Assembly (NCBI GenBank): GCA_031267135.1
Contig: JAIRZQ010000183.1
Span: 1-54,255, forward strand
Direction: 5' to 3'
Source of the DNA: Prevotellaceae bacterium
GTDB taxonomy: Bacteria; Bacteroidota; Bacteroidia; Bacteroidales; UBA932
DNA length: 54,255 nucleotides
Position numbers and translations under genes: made by a program. Below, one piece after another: positions 24,222 to 34,804 of the stretch. The notes below the pieces were generated by a model. The model ran no database searches, was not told where the DNA came from, and saw only the letters and a program-made list of their open reading frames with translations. Within the stretch, counting starts at the first letter, position 1. Each line of letters starts with the position of its first letter.

Positions 24222-26870
24222 CTACAGCAGTGACATTTGTACTGCTTTGCTGTCATCTGTTTCGGTTTTACCGTTTACTGCTTCATCCTGCTTTGGATTT
24301 TTTTCGACAGGCTCAACAAATTTAACCGTGTCGATTTCAAATGTTGAAATGCGCTTGCCTTTTGCTCTGAAGCTTTTTTCTCCGATGAACTGCTCTACGT
24401 CAATAAATTCAGCCGGACGCTTTGCGTGTTTTCCTTTGAATGTTACTTCAATTTGCGGATATTTGTCCTGTGACATTTCGACAAGGTACGATTGCTGATT
24501 TTCATCTATGAAGCGCTGCGGAGCATTTGATATTTCAAATTTGAAACGCTTAACATAAAAATATTTCTGTTCGCTGTCGAAATAAATTGTCGAAAAAACA
24601 GTATCGGGATCATATTTCCTGATAGACAGAATATCTTCGTCGTAACGGTTGCTTAAATCGAAACCTGTTGTGAAATATATTCCCTGATTTGTTACAACAA
24701 GAATTTTATCGTCGCCTGCAAATTCGCCAATCAAAATTCCTCTTCCTTCGGCGTTCAGGCGATTTATGGATTCATCAAACCAGATTTGGCGACCGCTCAG
24801 TGTTGATTCGCCCTTTTCTTTCAATACAATTTTATGAATGGCATATTTTGTAAATATATTTCCGATTGACTGTCGACCTTTGATTGCAAGCGTGCTGAAA
24901 TCAAGTTCTGCAATAAGATTTTTCAAGCGTGGACGCGGTTTAAAGTATATTTTCAATATTTCGGCTTCGCCGTTGGCGTTTGCGCTGAAATACAAGACTT
25001 GTGAATTTGCAGTTCCCTTTGTAAGGTCATATTCGCGGTCGCGCGTTATTGACGTAACGGCAAAACGTTTCATCATTATTGCTCCGTTTTTTCCATCGCG
25101 GTAAACGGCGTTATATATTGTTCTATCGTCGTTGCGTTTGAAAACTCCCACGTGTATAATATCTTTTCCTACAAAGGTTTTTTCTGCGACTTTTGTAATA
25201 ATATATTTTCCGCTTTTAAGAAAAACTATAATATCGTCAACATCCGAACATTCGCAAACATATTCATCTTTTTTCAATCCTGTTCCGGCAAAGCCTTCCG
25301 CACGATTTACATACAGCTTTTCGTTTGCAACAACAACCTGAGATGCCTGAATTATATCAAAATCCATAATTTCGGTTTTACGCTCTCTGCCTTTTCCGTA
25401 CTTCTTTTTTATTTGCTGAAAATATGTAATTGCATAATCGGTTAGATTGTCAAGATTGTTTTGAACTTCATCAATTTCAAATTCAATGTTTTTGATATGC
25501 TCATCAGCTTTTTTTATATCGAATTTTGATATCCGGCGAACAGGCTTGTCGGTAAGTTTAAGTACATCTTCACGGGTAATTTCGCGTTTCAAACTTTTCT
25601 GATACGGCGTAAATGCCAACTCAATCGCAACAAGCTGGTCTTCCCATGTTTTTGTGTCTTTTTCGAGTTCGCGATAGATACGCTGCTCAAAAAATATTTT
25701 TTCCAAAGACGAGTAGTGCCAGTCTTCGAGCAATTCGTTCATGCGTATTTCCAGTTCAAGTTTCAGCAGGTTTCTTGTCGAATCGGCAGAGCGTTTAAGA
25801 ATTTCGCTAATACCCAAAAACATTGGCATCCTGTCAACAATCACACATGAATTTGGCGATATTGATATTTCACAATCGGTGAATGCATAAAGCGCATCGA
25901 TAGTTTTATCGGGAGACGTATCGTTGGCAAGATGAATGACAATCTCAACGTTTTTTGATGTATTATCGTCAACTTTTTTGATTTTTATTCGTCCTCTTTC
26001 GTTGGCTTTAAGTATTGATTCTATTATGCCTGAAGTGGTTTTTCCAAAGGGAATATTTGTAATTACAAGAGTCTTGAAATCTTCGCCTTTTACTATTCGC
26101 GCGCGTACTTTTACCGCTCCTCCGCGTAAGCCGTCATTGTATCTTGAGCAATCGATATATCCGCTTGTAGGAAAATCGGGATACAGTTCAAAACCTTTAC
26201 CCTGCAAGTACAAAATCGAAGCATCTATAAGCTCGTTGAAATTGTGCGGCATAATTTTCGAAGCCAGTCCTACGGCAATTCCATCAACGCCCTGCGACAG
26301 CAGAAGCGGAAATTTCATTGGAAGCGTTACGGGCTCGTTGTTGCGTCCGTCGTATGATGGCATCCATTGTGTAATTTTATTATTGAAAGCAACGTCGCCG
26401 GCAAATTTTGACAGTCGCGCTTCGATATAACGCGGCGCGGCAGCATTGTCGCCTGTCAGAATATTTCCCCAGTTTCCCTGCGTTTCGACAAGCAGATCCT
26501 TTTGCCCGAGCTGCACCAGCGCGTCGCCGATTGATGCATCTCCGTGAGGATGATACTGCATTGTAAAGCCTATAATATTTGCAACCTTATTAAAGCGCCC
26601 ATCGTCCATATTTTTCATTGCATGCAATATGCGGCGCTGTACGGGTTTAAGTCCATCGTTAACGTGCGGCACGGCGCGTTCCAGAATTACGTATGATGCG
26701 TAATCAAGAAACCAGTCCTTATACATTCCCGAAAGGAGATGTTTTTTTGTATCATCCGTTTCAACAAGCTTTGTAAAGCGCCTTGTAGAAGCATCGGCTG
26801 TACTGTTTGTTTCGTCAACTATTTCTTCTGTTTTTTCTACCGGTTCGTCTAAATCAAAATCGTCTGCCAT
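24222..26870 (-). CDS. parC: DNA topoisomerase IV subunit A
   Basis: The 882-residue protein is the DNA-cleaving subunit of the chromosome-decatenating topoisomerase. The active-site Tyr148 is in AAPRYIEARLS, preceded by the YASYVILERAVPHVNDGLKPVQRR helix region and by YHPHGDASIGDAL of the winged-helix domain. The C-terminal half (about 500-830) is the beta-pinwheel region, without the GyrA box, which supports topoisomerase IV over gyrase. The pairing with a short ParE-like B subunit two genes upstream agrees. The last 50 residues are acidic and low in complexity. Confidence 0.95.
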   Translation of the reverse strand: MADDFDLDEPVEKTEEIVDETNSTADASTRRFTKLVETDDTKKHLLSGMYKDWFLDYASYVILERAVPHVNDGLKPVQRRILHAMKNMDDGRFNKVANIIGFTMQYHPHGDASIGDALVQLGQKDLLVETQGNWGNILTGDNAAAPRYIEARLSKFAGDVAFNNKITQWMPSYDGRNNEPVTLPMKFPLLLSQGVDGIAVGLASKIMPHNFNELIDASILYLQGKGFELYPDFPTSGYIDCSRYNDGLRGGAVKVRARIVKGEDFKTLVITNIPFGKTTSGIIESILKANERGRIKIKKVDDNTSKNVEIVIHLANDTSPDKTIDALYAFTDCEISISPNSCVIVDRMPMFLGISEILKRSADSTRNLLKLELEIRMNELLEDWHYSSLEKIFFEQRIYRELEKDTKTWEDQLVAIELAFTPYQKSLKREITREDVLKLTDKPVRRISKFDIKKADEHIKNIEFEIDEVQNNLDNLTDYAITYFQQIKKKYGKGRERKTEIMDFDIIQASQVVVANEKLYVNRAEGFAGTGLKKDEYVCECSDVDDIIVFLKSGKYIITKVAEKTFVGKDIIHVGVFKRNDDRTIYNAVYRDGKNGAIMMKRFAVTSITRDREYDLTKGTANSQVLYFSANANGEAEILKIYFKPRPRLKNLIAELDFSTLAIKGRQSIGNIFTKYAIHKIVLKEKGESTLSGRQIWFDESINRLNAEGRGILIGEFAGDDKILVVTNQGIYFTTGFDLSNRYDEDILSIRKYDPDTVFSTIYFDSEQKYFYVKRFKFEISNAPQRFIDENQQSYLVEMSQDKYPQIEVTFKGKHAKRPAEFIDVEQFIGEKSFRAKGKRISTFEIDTVKFVEPVEKNPKQDEAVNGKTETDDSKAVQMSLL

Positions 26871-26907
26871 TTCCTGTAATTTCTTAATATTGTTTACTGT
26901 TTTTGTT

Positions 26908-27531
26908 TTACCATTTTTCCCAGTGTAAATAATTTTCTTTCCATTTGTCTTTCGGCGTTTGTTTTCCTTCGGGATAGCCTATTATGACAAGCGACATGGG
27001 AATAACTGTTTCCGGCAAATTGAACGATTCGCGCAGTTGATTTACTCTTTCCATATTCGGATAAACTGCCGTCCACACCGCGCCAAGCTGCATCGATTCG
27101 ACAGCCAGCAGAATGTTTTGTGTAGCAGCCGAACAGTCCTGTACCCAAAATTCGCTTAGTTCGCCCTGAAAAAATCTGTCTGAATTGCCGCATACAAGTA
27201 TTGCGCCGCCGGCATTTCTAAGCATCTTGTTTTGAGGTGTTTTTTGCGAAAGCATATTTAAAACGGCGCTGTCGCTTACCGCAATAAATTCCCAAGGCTG
27301 TTTGTTTCCTGCCGATGGAGCAGCCATTCCTGCCTTGACCAATGTTGTCAAATCCTCTTTGCTTATCATTTTACGTCTTTCAAAATCGCGTACGCTTTTG
27401 CGGTTGTGAATGTTTTGAAGAACAGTGTTTTTGGCATCAGCCGTAACCGTTTTTTCTTTTTTTTCTTTTTTAACGTTGCACGAAGCAATCAAAATACCTG
27501 CTATTGCAAGGCAAATAAAAACTGTTTTCAT
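26908..27531 (-). CDS. Nitroreductase-family lipoprotein between parE and parC
   Basis: A 207-residue nitroreductase with a lipoprotein signal (MKTVFICLAIAGILIASC, Cys18) and a Lys/Glu-rich linker (NVKKEKKEKT). The FMN motif NRKSVRDFERRK, the AGMAAPSAGNKQPWEF segment and MQLGAVWTAVYPN are all present, so the fold should be intact. It is a paralogue of 9803-10402. It lies 27 bases after parE and 37 before parC on the same strand, so it is transcribed with both topoisomerase genes, though no functional link to them is obvious. Confidence 0.9.
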   Translation of the reverse strand: MKTVFICLAIAGILIASCNVKKEKKEKTVTADAKNTVLQNIHNRKSVRDFERRKMISKEDLTTLVKAGMAAPSAGNKQPWEFIAVSDSAVLNMLSQKTPQNKMLRNAGGAILVCGNSDRFFQGELSEFWVQDCSAATQNILLAVESMQLGAVWTAVYPNMERVNQLRESFNLPETVIPMSLVIIGYPEGKQTPKDKWKENYLHWEKW

Positions 27532-27558
27532 TTTTTTATATTTTGAATAAATATTTAA

Positions 27559-29427
27559 TTAACTGTCATAGCGTAACTTGTTTACAATAAAATCTTTTCG
27601 TTCCGGCGTATTTTCACCCATATAAAACTCCAGAAGTTCGCGTATGGAATCATCTTTGCTTAAATGCACTTTGTCGATGCGTATTCTTTCGCCTATAAAT
27701 TCTTCAAATTCTTCCGGCGAAATCTCGCCAAGCCCTTTGAAGCGTGTAATCTCCGCTTTTTCGCCCAGTGCGCTTATTGCTTTTTTGCGGTCGGCTTCAT
27801 TGTAGCAATAATAAGTTGCATCACTGTTTTTTTTTGATTTGGCATCGCTTGACGTTCGAGTTCCTGTTTTGCGAACTCTGAAAAGCGGCGTTTGCAGTAT
27901 ATATAAATGTCCCAAGCGGATTACATCCGGGAAAAACTGCAAAAAGAATGTAAGCAGCAGCAGGCGAATATGCATTCCGTCAACATCGGCATCGGTTGCA
28001 ATCACTATTTTATTGTAGCGCAGATTATCAATATTTTCTTCTATGTTAAGCGCAGATTGCAAAAGATTAAATTCTTCGTTTTCGTAAACCACGCTCTTTT
28101 GTTTTCCGTAAGTATTCAATGGCTTTCCGCGAAGGCTGAAAACGGCTTGCGTATTTACATCCCTTGACTTTGTTATAGAACCGCTTGCAGAGTCGCCTTC
28201 GGTTATAAAAAGTGTGGATTCTTCGGCAAGAGCATGTTTATCGTTGTAATGCACGCGGCAGTCGCGAAGTTTTTTGTTGTGTATATTTGCTTTCTTTGCG
28301 CGTTCGCGGGCATTTTTCTGAATACCCGATATTGTTTTGCGTTCTTTTTCCGATTCCTGAATTTTTTTCAGGATAACTTCGGATATTGCTTTGTTTTTGT
28401 GTAAATATTTATCCAGTTCATTTGAAAGGAAATCTATTACGAAAGTACGGATTGATTTACCATTTGGCGACATGTCTTTAGAACCGAGCTTGGTTTTGGT
28501 TTGCGATTCAAAAACAGGTTCTACAACTTTTATGCTTATGGCAGCATAAATTGACATGCAAATATCTTTTGTGTCAAAATCCTTTTTGTAAAATTCGCGT
28601 ATCGTTTTTCCTATTGCTTCTCTGAATGCGCTCAGGTGAGTCCCTCCCTGTGTTGTGTGCTGTCCGTTTACAAACGAATAACATGTGTCGCCGTAGCCCG
28701 ATCCGTGCGTAATTACGACTTCAATATCATTGCCTTTCAAATATATTGGCGGATACAGCGGTTCTTCGCTCATATTCTCATTAAGCAAATCAAGCAATCC
28801 GTATTTCGAAATATAATTTACGCCGTTGAACGATATGGTTAATCCTATATTTAAATAAGTGTAATTTCGCACCATGGTTTCAATAAAACTGCTGTTAATG
28901 ACATAGTTACCAAAGATATTTTTATCAGCAACAAATGTTGTATTTGTTCCGTTTTCTACATTTGTATCTTTTGATATGTCTTCCGTCAAATTTCCACACT
29001 CAAAAGCAACATGGCGTGCTTTTTTTTCGCGTATCGATTCCACGCAAAATTTCGATGAAAGCGCATTTACCGCTTTTATGCCTACACCGTTCAATCCTAC
29101 TGATTTTTTAAATACCTCCGAATCATATTTTGCTCCTGTATTCATTTTTGATGTTGCCTCAACAAGTGCGCCGAGCGGAATCCCGCGCCCGTAATCACGC
29201 ACGCAGATTTCATCTTCGTTTATTATGATTTCAATACGCTTGCCATAGCCCATTGTATGTTCGTCGATAGAGTTGTCAATAACTTCTTTTAACAGGACAT
29301 AAATGCCATCGTCGGGTGAAGAACCATCGCCGAGTTTGCCAATGTACATTCCGGGACGGCGGCGTATGTGTTCTTTCCAGTCAAGGGTTATAATATCGTC
29401 TTCAATGTATTTTTTTATTTCGCTCAT
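27559..29427 (-). CDS. parE: DNA topoisomerase IV subunit B
   Basis: The 622-residue ATPase subunit of topoisomerase IV. The GHKL ATP-binding features are present: [25 protein letters not shown] and [15 protein letters not shown]. The TOPRIM domain follows, with [12 protein letters not shown] and the metal-binding [10 protein letters not shown]. It is shorter than GyrB and lacks the extra GyrB insert, and the N-terminus [20 protein letters not shown] is typical of Bacteroidota ParE. It is the first gene of the operon with the lipoprotein nitroreductase, parC and aroK. Confidence 0.95.
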   Translation of the reverse strand: MSEIKKYIEDDIITLDWKEHIRRRPGMYIGKLGDGSSPDDGIYVLLKEVIDNSIDEHTMGYGKRIEIIINEDEICVRDYGRGIPLGALVEATSKMNTGAKYDSEVFKKSVGLNGVGIKAVNALSSKFCVESIREKKARHVAFECGNLTEDISKDTNVENGTNTTFVADKNIFGNYVINSSFIETMVRNYTYLNIGLTISFNGVNYISKYGLLDLLNENMSEEPLYPPIYLKGNDIEVVITHGSGYGDTCYSFVNGQHTTQGGTHLSAFREAIGKTIREFYKKDFDTKDICMSIYAAISIKVVEPVFESQTKTKLGSKDMSPNGKSIRTFVIDFLSNELDKYLHKNKAISEVILKKIQESEKERKTISGIQKNARERAKKANIHNKKLRDCRVHYNDKHALAEESTLFITEGDSASGSITKSRDVNTQAVFSLRGKPLNTYGKQKSVVYENEEFNLLQSALNIEENIDNLRYNKIVIATDADVDGMHIRLLLLTFFLQFFPDVIRLGHLYILQTPLFRVRKTGTRTSSDAKSKKNSDATYYCYNEADRKKAISALGEKAEITRFKGLGEISPEEFEEFIGERIRIDKVHLSKDDSIRELLEFYMGENTPERKDFIVNKLRYDS

Positions 29428-29485
29428 ATAAAGTTTATGTTCTTTGCTTACTCTTTATTGCTTTGCCTGCAATAAACAGATTGTG

Positions 29486-29493
29486 CAAATGTA
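29486..29493 (-). promoter_or_regulatory. -7 promoter box of the parE operon
   Basis: The minus strand reads TACATTTG, matching TAnnTTTG, 59 bases before the parE start. Confidence 0.55.
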
Positions 29494-29838
29494 CAAACTT
29501 TGCGATAAACATTATTATAAATTTATTAACAATTTGCCTGATATTATACTTTTAATATTGATGTAATTAATTTGTTTACAGTTTTTTACAATTAAAATTA
29601 TTGTGCGAAAATGCAATGTTTTCCGCATTTGCCGCCTATTTATAAACTTTATGAACGGCACAGGCATTGTTACATAATATAAACAATTCCTGCGAAATTG
29701 CATTTATTTTTCGATGCTTTTTGAAAAGAAACATTTTTTGTAACAAGCGATAATTAACATGTTACATTTATTAATAGTTATGTAACTGGCAATAAAATAA
29801 ATGTTACATTTTTGTTTCTTACTGCTGTCGTTTCGATT

Positions 29839-29846
29839 TATCTTTG
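29839..29846 (+). promoter_or_regulatory. -7 promoter box of the xylan utilisation locus
   Basis: TATCTTTG matches TAnnTTTG, 63 bases before the susC-like start codon. A TTTG at 29811-29814 is a possible -33 element, though the spacing is a little long. Confidence 0.55.
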
Positions 29847-29908
29847 TATAATACAAAAATTATGTTAAATAACGAAGTTTATAATATTATTAGGTAAAAA
29901 AAACAGAT

Positions 29909-32900
29909 ATGAATGTAACAAAAACAAAAATGAGCAGGCTGAAAAAACTGCTGACAATAAATGGACTGTATTTATGCATGCTGTTGATTCCTTTATGTTT
30001 ACCGGCTCAAACCGGAATTGTGGTTCAAGGACAGGTTACCGATAAAAACGGTCCTGTATCCGGAGTTGTAGTTTTGGTTCAGGAAACCGGTAAATATGCT
30101 ATTACAGATGACAATGGGAATTATTCCATTACGGTAAACGATGAAAATTCCGTTTTATCGCTTTCTTACATCGGATATAAAACGGTAAACGAACAGGTGG
30201 CAGGCAGAACGCTGGTCAATATCTTGCTTGAAGAAGATATTGCAACGCTTACAGAATCTGTTGTGGTTGGCTATGGACAGATGAAACGAAGCGATTTGAC
30301 GGGTTCGGTTGTTTCCGTATCGTCGGATGTCATTACCAAATCGGTAGTTACTTCTATTGACCAGGTATTGAACAGGGCGGCAGGCGTGCAGATTACCCAA
30401 AACTCAGGTATGCCCGGCGCAAGTGCATCCGTGAAAATAAGAGGCATAAGTTCGTTAAACGCTTCGACCGAACCCGTTTATGTGATAGATGGAATAATTA
30501 TTGATGGAGGCTCGTCTGGCGGTAACAATACAAACACAAATGCAATATCGTTTGTCAATCCTGCCGATATTGTTTCAATAGACATACTGAAGGATGCTTC
30601 GGCTACGGCAATTTACGGCTCAAGAGCATCAAACGGCGTTATTATCATTACAACCAAACGCGGACAAAAAGGCGATGCTTCGGTTACTTACAATGGCTAT
30701 GCAGGCTGGCAGCAAATACCCGGAAAATTAGATGTGTTAAACCTGCGTGAATATGCCATACATCGTAATACGCTGGCAGAATTGGGCATCTCGCAATGGA
30801 ACAACAATTTTGTTCGTCCCGATTTGCTGGGAAACGGTACCGACTGGCAGGATGAATTGTTTGCAAGCGCTTTTATGCAAAGTCACAATATTTCCATTTC
30901 GGGAGGAAGCGAACGAAATACTTATGCAATGACGGCAGGATATCTGAATCAAGACGGTATCGCAGCAGGTTCGGGATTTAAGAGATTGAACTTGACGGGA
31001 AATTTTGATGCGCAGGTAAAGGATTTTTTGAAAGCTGGGATAAACTTTGCATTCAGCAATTCAAATCAAAAATTAACTGTTTCCGACCAATCGCTGATTT
31101 CGGTTGCATTAAGAACAACGCCTGATGTTCCCGTGCGCAATGCCGATGGCTCTTTTGCAGGAACCGAAGAACAGTTTATGCCGAGAAATCCAATGGCATT
31201 GGCATCGCTGGTTAATAATACAAATGAAATTACGGGAATACGCGGAAATACTTATCTGGACGCCAAAATTTTGGATGGGTTAACCTTACGCACCGAACTG
31301 TCTTTTAATTACGGTATTACAAATACCTATAGATTTCAGCCAAAATACAGCCTTTCGTCAACTCAATTTGCCGATGACAACCAGGGCGATTACAACAAAC
31401 AGTACAATAAGTACTGGAACTGGAATACTGTTGCAACATACGGCAAAACGTTCGGCGTGCATACCATCAACGCTATGCTTGGACACGAAATGCAAAAATC
31501 GTTTTGGGAATTTATATCCGGAAGCCGAACAGGATATATTGTGAATACGGGAATGCCGGGGTTGAATTTGGGTGATGCCACAACCGCCACCAACAACGGC
31601 TATCCCGAATCCAGCGCAATTCAATCGGTTTTTGGTCGCGTGTTCTACTCTTTCGCCGATAAATATTTAATAACCGCAACATTGCGGCGAGACGGTTCAT
31701 CAAAACTGCCGCCTGAAAATCGCTGGGACTGGTTTCCATCTGCTGCCGTAGCATGGAAAATATCCAACGAAAAATTCTTTAAGGACATCGATTTTCTTAA
31801 AAATGTTAATAATGCAAAACTGCGTTTAGGCTGGGGACTTGTAGGCAATCAGAATATTCCCGACAATAATGCTTTCCGGTCTGTGTACAGTACGGTAACA
31901 ACAAATTTCGGAACCGGCTTGCTGGCAAGCAATACGCCAAACACGTACATGGTATGGGAAAAAACAAGTTCATATAATATCGGACTGGATTTGAATTTGT
32001 TTAACAACCGCATCGAATTTATCGCCGATTTCTATTATAAGAAAACGCAGAATTTGTTGCTTCAGGCATCGCTTCCTGTTTATTCGGGAACAAGCGGAAC
32101 AGGCGGAAGCGCCCGTCCGTGGGTTAATCTCGGCTCGCTCGAAAACAAAGGTTTTGAACTGACATTGAATACCGTAAATCTTAACAAAAATGATTTCCTG
32201 TGGCGTACAAATATCACGTTTTCGTTAAATAGAAATAAAATGCTGTCAATTAATACTCAAACAGGTACCGACGTGCGAAGCATTGCAGACCCCGAAGGCG
32301 GCACAACTACTCTTACGCGTACAGTCGTAGGTCAGCCTATCGGACAGTTTTACGGCTATCAGATAATAGGTCGTTTTGAAAAGCCAACCGATTTCTATTA
32401 TAAGGATGCAGATGGAAATATAAAACGTACTCCTGTTATGTTCGACTTGCCTGTCGATGAGCTTAACGGCGTATGGATTGGCGATTTTATATATGCCGAC
32501 CGCAACGGAGATGGAAAAATTGATGAAAACGACCTTGCATTTATAGGAAATCCCGAACCTGAATTTACTTTCGGAATCAGCAATACCTTTACCTATAAAA
32601 ACTGGGATCTGACTGTATTTCTTACAGGCTCGGTAGGCAATAAGGCGGTAAATTATATGCGGAGATGGATGGAAAATCCGCGACGGAATATTTCAAACCT
32701 GTTTTCAAAAGCTGCGCGGTATGCACAGACAGGATTGATTAATCCCAACGGACCCGACAATGATTACAGAAATCTGCAAATCACCGGCGGCGACAGCGAC
32801 ATGCCTCGCATACCTCTTTCGACTGCAACTTCCGATTACGATTTTGCATTCAGCGACAGATATGTCGAAGATGCTTCTTACCTTCGTATTCAGAACATAT

Positions 32901-33121
32901 CGCTTGGATATACTTTACCTTCCAAGTTAACAGGCAAATTCGGCGTCAGAACGGCTAAACTGTACCTTAATCTGCAGAACGTATATACATTTACGGATTA
33001 TTCGGGTTACGACCCTGAAATAGGCATATCGTACAGTAACGGCAACCAGCTGACCGGCGTTGATTTCGGACGCTATCCTTCACCGCGTATTTACACATTT
33101 GGAATTAATATTACTTTCTAA
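29909..33121 (+). CDS. SusC/RagA-type TonB-linked outer-membrane transporter
   Basis: A 1070-residue porin that imports oligosaccharides with its SusD lid. The signal peptide ends at about residue 34 (LPAQTG). A carboxypeptidase-regulatory-like domain follows (VVQGQVTDKNGPVSGVVVLV, about 37-115), then the TonB box region, the plug (VVSVSSDVITKSVVTSIDQV to about 250), and a 22-stranded barrel ending in the YTFGINITF terminal strand. The length is normal and there is no STN domain, so it is not an anti-sigma-linked receptor. It is the first gene of the locus, 11 bases before its SusD. Confidence 0.97.
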   Translation: MNVTKTKMSRLKKLLTINGLYLCMLLIPLCLPAQTGIVVQGQVTDKNGPVSGVVVLVQETGKYAITDDNGNYSITVNDENSVLSLSYIGYKTVNEQVAGRTLVNILLEEDIATLTESVVVGYGQMKRSDLTGSVVSVSSDVITKSVVTSIDQVLNRAAGVQITQNSGMPGASASVKIRGISSLNASTEPVYVIDGIIIDGGSSGGNNTNTNAISFVNPADIVSIDILKDASATAIYGSRASNGVIIITTKRGQKGDASVTYNGYAGWQQIPGKLDVLNLREYAIHRNTLAELGISQWNNNFVRPDLLGNGTDWQDELFASAFMQSHNISISGGSERNTYAMTAGYLNQDGIAAGSGFKRLNLTGNFDAQVKDFLKAGINFAFSNSNQKLTVSDQSLISVALRTTPDVPVRNADGSFAGTEEQFMPRNPMALASLVNNTNEITGIRGNTYLDAKILDGLTLRTELSFNYGITNTYRFQPKYSLSSTQFADDNQGDYNKQYNKYWNWNTVATYGKTFGVHTINAMLGHEMQKSFWEFISGSRTGYIVNTGMPGLNLGDATTATNNGYPESSAIQSVFGRVFYSFADKYLITATLRRDGSSKLPPENRWDWFPSAAVAWKISNEKFFKDIDFLKNVNNAKLRLGWGLVGNQNIPDNNAFRSVYSTVTTNFGTGLLASNTPNTYMVWEKTSSYNIGLDLNLFNNRIEFIADFYYKKTQNLLLQASLPVYSGTSGTGGSARPWVNLGSLENKGFELTLNTVNLNKNDFLWRTNITFSLNRNKMLSINTQTGTDVRSIADPEGGTTTLTRTVVGQPIGQFYGYQIIGRFEKPTDFYYKDADGNIKRTPVMFDLPVDELNGVWIGDFIYADRNGDGKIDENDLAFIGNPEPEFTFGISNTFTYKNWDLTVFLTGSVGNKAVNYMRRWMENPRRNISNLFSKAARYAQTGLINPNGPDNDYRNLQITGGDSDMPRIPLSTATSDYDFAFSDRYVEDASYLRIQNISLGYTLPSKLTGKFGVRTAKLYLNLQNVYTFTDYSGYDPEIGISYSNGNQLTGVDFGRYPSPRIYTFGINITF

Positions 33122-33132
33122 ATTAAAATAAA

Positions 33133-34791
33133 ATGAATATGAACACTAAAAAATTAATATATTCGATTACTGTTGCATTAACCTTATCGTTGAGTTCGTG
33201 CAGCGATTTTCTTGAAATTACGCCAAGAAATGTAGTAACGGGAAGCAGTTTGACTGCCGAAAATCTTTCGGCGCTCACATCGCCTCTTTACAATATAGTA
33301 TGGGCTGATTTCAATTCTCAATTTTATTACGGTTTGGGCGATGGAGCTTCGTATAATTTATACGCGCCCTATTCAAACTATATTTACCCTTTTGCCGATT
33401 TTTCGGTAACAGGTCTTACAGGACCGCTGGTAAGCGCGTGGTCGTCGTTCTATCAGGTTGTGCAGCAAGCCAACAAAATAATAATAAGCGTTAACGAAAG
33501 TTCGGCAAGTCAGGATGTGAAAAATCAATACATTGGCGAAGCGCGTTTTATGCGGGGAACTGCCTACTGGTATTTGGCATCGTTATGGGGAAATGTGATT
33601 ATATCCGAAGACCCTGCGCAAATAGTAAACAATCCGTTGATGAATACGCATCGCAGCAGCGATGTTTTTGAATTTGCCATACGCGATTTGGAATTTGCGG
33701 CAAAATATTTACCTGAAAATCCTCCGCAAACAGGACGCATCGACAGATATGCCGCATTTGGAATGTTATCGCGGGTATACTTGGCGTATTCGGGATTTGT
33801 ATCGGGTCAGTCGAACCCTAATTCAGGAACGCGCGACAGCGAATATCTGGATCTTGCAAAAAAAGCGGCAGAAAAAGTTATCGACGAGAGCAGGTACCGG
33901 TTAATGGATAATTATCCGGATTTGTTTAAAGTCGAAAATAACAACAATGCAGAATCCGTATTTGCTTTTCAGTGGGTGCCGGGAATGAACAGCAGTAATG
34001 GCTGGGGAGTAATAAACAATCATCAGGCGTATTTTGCATACAGCTCGGAAATTACCGGAGACGATGCCGCATGGGGCGACTGGACGCGAGCTACGTATGA
34101 TGTGATTAAAGAATACAATTCAGCCGATACAATTCGGCGCAAAGCTACCTGGATGGGCTATGGAGATTTTTATCCTGAAATAAATAAAGCCAACGGCGGC
34201 TTACTCTGCGAACGAAGCAACGGGCAGCAGTATCTTAATGTGAAAAAAGGAGTTGTCGGTTCTACAAAAGACAATCCTGCCATTGCACGCATGAATTCTG
34301 CCCTGAACACATACATGCTGCGTCTGGCTGAAGTTTATTTGAATTATGCCGAAGCGATATTGGGCAACAGTGCCGCTACAACCGATGTTAATGCACTGCT
34401 GTATTTCAATAAAGTTCGTTCTCGTGCAAAAATGCCCGAAAAATCAAGCATTTCGTATGAAGATATACGTTACGAGCGCCGTGTTGAATTTTGTATGGAA
34501 GGTCAATACTGGTATGATTTGCTTGGCCGCTCGTATTATAAGCGGCAGGACGTCATAGAATACCTTATTGCTCAACACAGAGAAACTATTGTACCGTTTC
34601 TTTTTGAATCGCCCAATAATTTAAGCATGGATACTTCGCGGGATGAAGCGTCGCGAGCTGTCGGCAATATTGATGCATCGGTATTTTTATTGCCTTATCC
34701 ATCGGATGAAGTGATACAGAATCCATTACTCAGGGAGCCTCCGATTCCTTATCAGTTTACGGAAGAAAGAATAACAGATTTATTTAATTAA
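33133..34791 (+). CDS. SusD/RagB-type surface glycan-binding lipoprotein
   Basis: The 552-residue lipoprotein (signal ending LSLSSC, Cys23) is the lid and glycan-capture partner of the SusC porin. It contains the SusD hallmarks: an N-terminal FLEITPRNVVTG segment, the TPR-like helical core with FMRGTAYWYLASLWGNV, and the C-terminal RabF-type region with YTYERRVEF-like IRYERRVEFCMEGQYWYDLLG. It follows the SusC gene directly. Specificity for xylan is inferred from the GH10 gene in the same operon. Confidence 0.96.
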   Translation: MNMNTKKLIYSITVALTLSLSSCSDFLEITPRNVVTGSSLTAENLSALTSPLYNIVWADFNSQFYYGLGDGASYNLYAPYSNYIYPFADFSVTGLTGPLVSAWSSFYQVVQQANKIIISVNESSASQDVKNQYIGEARFMRGTAYWYLASLWGNVIISEDPAQIVNNPLMNTHRSSDVFEFAIRDLEFAAKYLPENPPQTGRIDRYAAFGMLSRVYLAYSGFVSGQSNPNSGTRDSEYLDLAKKAAEKVIDESRYRLMDNYPDLFKVENNNNAESVFAFQWVPGMNSSNGWGVINNHQAYFAYSSEITGDDAAWGDWTRATYDVIKEYNSADTIRRKATWMGYGDFYPEINKANGGLLCERSNGQQYLNVKKGVVGSTKDNPAIARMNSALNTYMLRLAEVYLNYAEAILGNSAATTDVNALLYFNKVRSRAKMPEKSSISYEDIRYERRVEFCMEGQYWYDLLGRSYYKRQDVIEYLIAQHRETIVPFLFESPNNLSMDTSRDEASRAVGNIDASVFLLPYPSDEVIQNPLLREPPIPYQFTEERITDLFN

Positions 34792-34804
34792 AACATATAT
34801 TAAA

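Larger units (their letters stand above)
29428..29908. other. Divergent intergenic region between parE and the xylan locus
   Basis: About 480 AT-rich bases. Near 29758-29810 there is a cluster of short repeats: GTTACATTTATT near 29761, TGTAAC near 29781 (inverted) and ATGTTACATTT near 29801 (direct). They sit just upstream of the susC promoter and could be regulator-binding sites. No ORF is credible here. Confidence 0.5.
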
